This document shows positions 20,090 to 22,007 of a stretch of 22,007 nt of DNA, piece by piece. The DNA is taken from positions 1 to 22,007 of IMG/VR virus record IMGVR_UViG_3300007735_000859; one strand, written 5' to 3'. Numbering within the stretch: position 1 is the stretch's first letter; every line of letters begins with the position of its first letter. The stretch is from a virus. The position numbers and the translations under genes were made by a program. A model generated the notes under the pieces. That model was not told the DNA's origin. It saw only the letters and a program-made list of their open reading frames with translations, and made no database searches.

Positions 20090-20893
20090 TCAGGCTCCTA
20101 TGGTCAGGCGGTCGAGCATCGAGGCTAGGTCGTATGGCTCGGCTGCCTTGATGAGGGTGGGTGCGGAGGTGCGAAGCGAAGCCTTGTCTGTGGCCGCTGT
20201 CTTAAAGGTGCGGTTGCCTGCGCGGTCCACTTCGAGGTGCCAGATGTCAGAGAAGTAGGTTTGCATCTTCTTAGAGAACTTGACGCCGACGCCGACGGGC
20301 ACGTCACGGGCCTTGCCAATGATCTTGCCTTGGTCGTCGGTGTCGCCAGTCTGCATGATGTGGGTTAGCACAATGACGGACGCGCCCATCTTGTTGCCAG
20401 TCAGGTGGTCGAGGATGGCGCCGTAGTATTTGCCAGCCACGTTGTAGAGGGAACGCCCATCGCGCTTGGCTTCGGGGTCTTCATGGGCGGCAAGCAAAAG
20501 CAGTTCGCCCAGGAAGGTGCCGCTGTCGATGACGACAACATCTTTCGAAGTCCATGACGTGCAGGGTCCAAGGTCTTCGCCCCCGGCTACCTTCCAGTGT
20601 TCCAGCATAGAACAGAAGCGCCGCATCTCAGTGAGGGCTTGCTTGCTGGCGTTGCCGGTTCCAGCAAAGAGGTTGGTGCCGGTGATCTTGGCGGCAGCAT
20701 AGGTGCTGACGTAAACGTCGGCTGCATTGTCGCGCAGATAGGAGCCGATGACTCGAGTGTTCTGGTCGAAGTCATGGATCATGATACGGTAGCCTGCGTT
20801 GGCAAGCTGGGCAAGGGCGCCGGTCTTGCCGGATGCTGCTTCACCGCAAAGCAGGATGCGGGGAGGCATGGCAGCGTCACTAAACTTGGGCAT
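20090..20893 (-). CDS. RecA-fold ATPase, Sak4/AAA_24-like
   Basis: The 267-residue protein has Walker A 'GEAASGKT' (17-24), an acidic motif 'IHDFDQNTRV' (39-48), Walker B 'VVVIDSGT' (119-126) and a sensor strand 'VIVLTHIM' (173-180). It matches phage AAA_24/Sak4-type ATPases, which are linked with single-strand annealing or recombination and usually sit next to a nuclease and an SSB-like gene, as here. ATG 20893 has GGAGA about 9 nt upstream; the in-frame ATG at 20935 would extend back into the nuclease gene. It overlaps that gene by 14 bp. Confidence 0.85.
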   Translation of the reverse strand: MPKFSDAAMPPRILLCGEAASGKTGALAQLANAGYRIMIHDFDQNTRVIGSYLRDNAADVYVSTYAAAKITGTNLFAGTGNASKQALTEMRRFCSMLEHWKVAGGEDLGPCTSWTSKDVVVIDSGTFLGELLLLAAHEDPEAKRDGRSLYNVAGKYYGAILDHLTGNKMGASVIVLTHIMQTGDTDDQGKIIGKARDVPVGVGVKFSKKMQTYFSDIWHLEVDRAGNRTFKTAATDKASLRTSAPTLIKAAEPYDLASMLDRLTIGA

Positions 20894-21767
20894 TGAAAAG
20901 GGTCTCCGATATGGATTGTTTGTTGCGTGGATCATTGGCCCATTGGCTACACCAACGGGACACAGGGCACCAGTTCTGGCAGCGGACTGCTTCGCCGGGC
21001 CTATGTTCTACATACATGGCAACGCTGGTGCTGGCAAGCTTTTCGGCTTCGATAGGGTTGTCGAATAGCTTGACGGCGCGGACGTTGCCCCGCTTCATGA
21101 CTGCCCACTTTTCGGGCTTGGTCCAGCGTTCTTCATCGCTGCATGGTTCGAAGTCGCTGGCTTGGTGGCGGGCGATCTGCCGTTCGATGAAGTCGTCAGC
21201 TTCGGCAGTTTCCCACACACGGACAGAAAAGTTTTTGACTTGGGCCTGCGGGTAGTCAGGGCTGCGGGCAGCCTCGTTGCGGGACCAGTCACGCAGGATA
21301 GCAATGACATTGATGTTGCCTACCTGAAGGCCCTTCTCTTTCTGAAGAAGGCGGCGGTAGATGTTGGTCTGCTGCTCCCATTCAAGCGGGACTTCGCCGC
21401 CTTTGACTTTCCAGGCTGACGTAACCTTGAAGTCATAGAGCTGGGAGCCGGACAGAACTACGTTGTCCACCTGACCTTTTAGTTTCCAGCCCCGGTAGGT
21501 GGAGTTGACGGTGGCTTCGGTCAGCACGTTAGGCAGGGCAAGGCTGGCCCGTTCGATAATGGTGTGAACGGATTGCCCTAGCAAGGACCAGATGCGGTCG
21601 CTTACGTCCTCCTCGATTTCCTCACGGTGCTTCAGCTTAAGGGCACGGAGCTGGGGCGGGGACAGAAGTTCCGTCACCGATATGTCAGCGTCGCCCTTAG
21701 TGTAGCTGTCATTCATGATGGCAGCCACGATAGCTTCGGGTAGGTCTAGCTTGTTGGTCAGTATCAT
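20880..21767 (-). CDS. Cas4/RecB-like PD-(D/E)XK exonuclease with probable Fe-S cluster
   Basis: The 295-residue protein shows the RecB-family nuclease motifs: 'LLGQSVHTIIER' (His68), 'LKGQVDNVVL' (Asp101), 'LYDFKVTSAW' (Asp112, Lys114) and 'EQQTNIYRRLL' (Q..Y). Cys209 and the C-terminal set Cys263-x3-Cys267-x5-Cys273 fit the four-cysteine iron-sulfur cluster of Cas4 and AddB-type enzymes. Such phage nucleases usually process DNA ends for recombination. The partner ATPase and DUF669 gene follow directly. ATG 21767 overlaps the preceding stop as ATGA with only a weak ribosome site, implying coupling. No CRISPR genes or repeats are nearby. Confidence 0.85.
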   Translation of the reverse strand: MILTNKLDLPEAIVAAIMNDSYTKGDADISVTELLSPPQLRALKLKHREEIEEDVSDRIWSLLGQSVHTIIERASLALPNVLTEATVNSTYRGWKLKGQVDNVVLSGSQLYDFKVTSAWKVKGGEVPLEWEQQTNIYRRLLQKEKGLQVGNINVIAILRDWSRNEAARSPDYPQAQVKNFSVRVWETAEADDFIERQIARHQASDFEPCSDEERWTKPEKWAVMKRGNVRAVKLFDNPIEAEKLASTSVAMYVEHRPGEAVRCQNWCPVSRWCSQWANDPRNKQSISETLFNAQV

Positions 21768-22007
21768 AGCATGGTGTCCAGTATGTTGGGTGCAGCCACG
21801 GGACCGGCTTTCTTTTTGCGCGCGACAGCATTGGCCTTCTTCATCTTGGAAGCGGCTTCGGCAATGGCGGCATCGTCGGCGCGGGCCTTGCGGTTGCGTT
21901 CGTTGATCTTGCGGATTTCCTCGATCACCTGTTCTAGGTTGGCCGGGGTTAGTTCTTCGGGATCGCGGGCGAATACTTGCGCGCGGGTCAGCTTCTCTAG
22001 AGGAGCA
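21764..22007 (-). CDS. Partial small basic protein, 5' end outside window
   Basis: The frame is open to the right edge, so the start is outside. The visible 80 residues read 'APLEKLTRAQVFARDPEELT', 'PANLEQVIEEIRKINERNRK', then Ala/Lys-rich sequence ending 'AAPNILDTML'. It is a helical, highly charged protein. Small proteins with a 'DPEELT..NLE.VIE.IR' start precede nuclease/ATPase modules in other phages, but no function is known. It is translationally coupled to the nuclease by ATGA. Confidence 0.7.
   Translation of the reverse strand, partial: APLEKLTRAQVFARDPEELTPANLEQVIEEIRKINERNRKARADDAAIAEAASKMKKANAVARKKKAGPVAAPNILDTML

Noticed and set aside
20880-21767. CRISPR-associated Cas4
   Set aside because: The nuclease is Cas4-like, but no CRISPR repeats or other cas genes are present; its neighbours make it a phage recombination nuclease.

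Overview
The window is part of a tailed-phage genome that probably infects an alphaproteobacterium. It is GC-rich, packed almost without gaps, and carries virion, lysis, nucleotide-pool and DNA replication/recombination genes. The holin resembles the three-helix family of alphaproteobacterial gene-transfer agents. A small protein of the 'RRLW...DATSEP' type also belongs to a family I associate with alphaproteobacteria and their phages. The very large internal-virion-type protein suggests a podovirus-like particle, but that is inference. No tRNA, rRNA, CRISPR array, transposase or integrase was seen.

Layout. Positions 1-7192 are on the plus strand: the 3' part of a giant virion protein (open at the left edge), then two glycosyltransferase genes behind their own consensus sigma70-like promoter. 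Everything from 7189 to the right edge is on the minus strand, and the two blocks collide with interlocking stop codons at 7189-7192. Read in the direction of transcription from the right edge, the minus strand first carries a recombination/replication module: a Cas4/RecB-like nuclease, a RecA-fold ATPase, a DUF669-type SSB-like protein, many tiny genes, a secreted SleB-type wall hydrolase, and a family A DNA polymerase encoded as two separate polypeptides. Then come a PD-(D/E)XK nuclease, dUTPase, a small membrane protein, a MazZ/DUF5664-type nucleotidase and a metallophosphoesterase. A strong promoter at 11815-11843 then opens what looks like a late cassette: a small conserved protein, a membrane-anchored protein, holin, GH108 endolysin, and a run of Lys-Gly-Gly-rich small proteins.

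Most interesting points. (1) The polymerase is split inside its 3'-5' exonuclease domain, so the exonuclease active-site residues lie on two polypeptides whose genes are separated by two other genes. The polymerase half also has His where Pol I has Phe762 and HDA in place of HDE. (2) One 714-residue protein joins a GT-A glycosyltransferase, a class I methyltransferase and an MptE/Maf-like domain. (3) Three near-consensus promoters, all with 17-bp spacers, put the -10 hexamer only 6-8 nt before the start codon, which predicts leaderless mRNAs. (4) A family of adjacent K-K-G-G proteins includes one that shares an FNE...GTLTP..M.RMG motif with the giant virion protein on the other strand.

Nearly all minus-strand genes overlap their neighbours by ATGA, GTGA, TGATG or TAATG junctions, so the cassette is probably translationally coupled throughout. 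The only gene-free gap of note is 19277-19364 (88 nt), in which I see no convincing feature.
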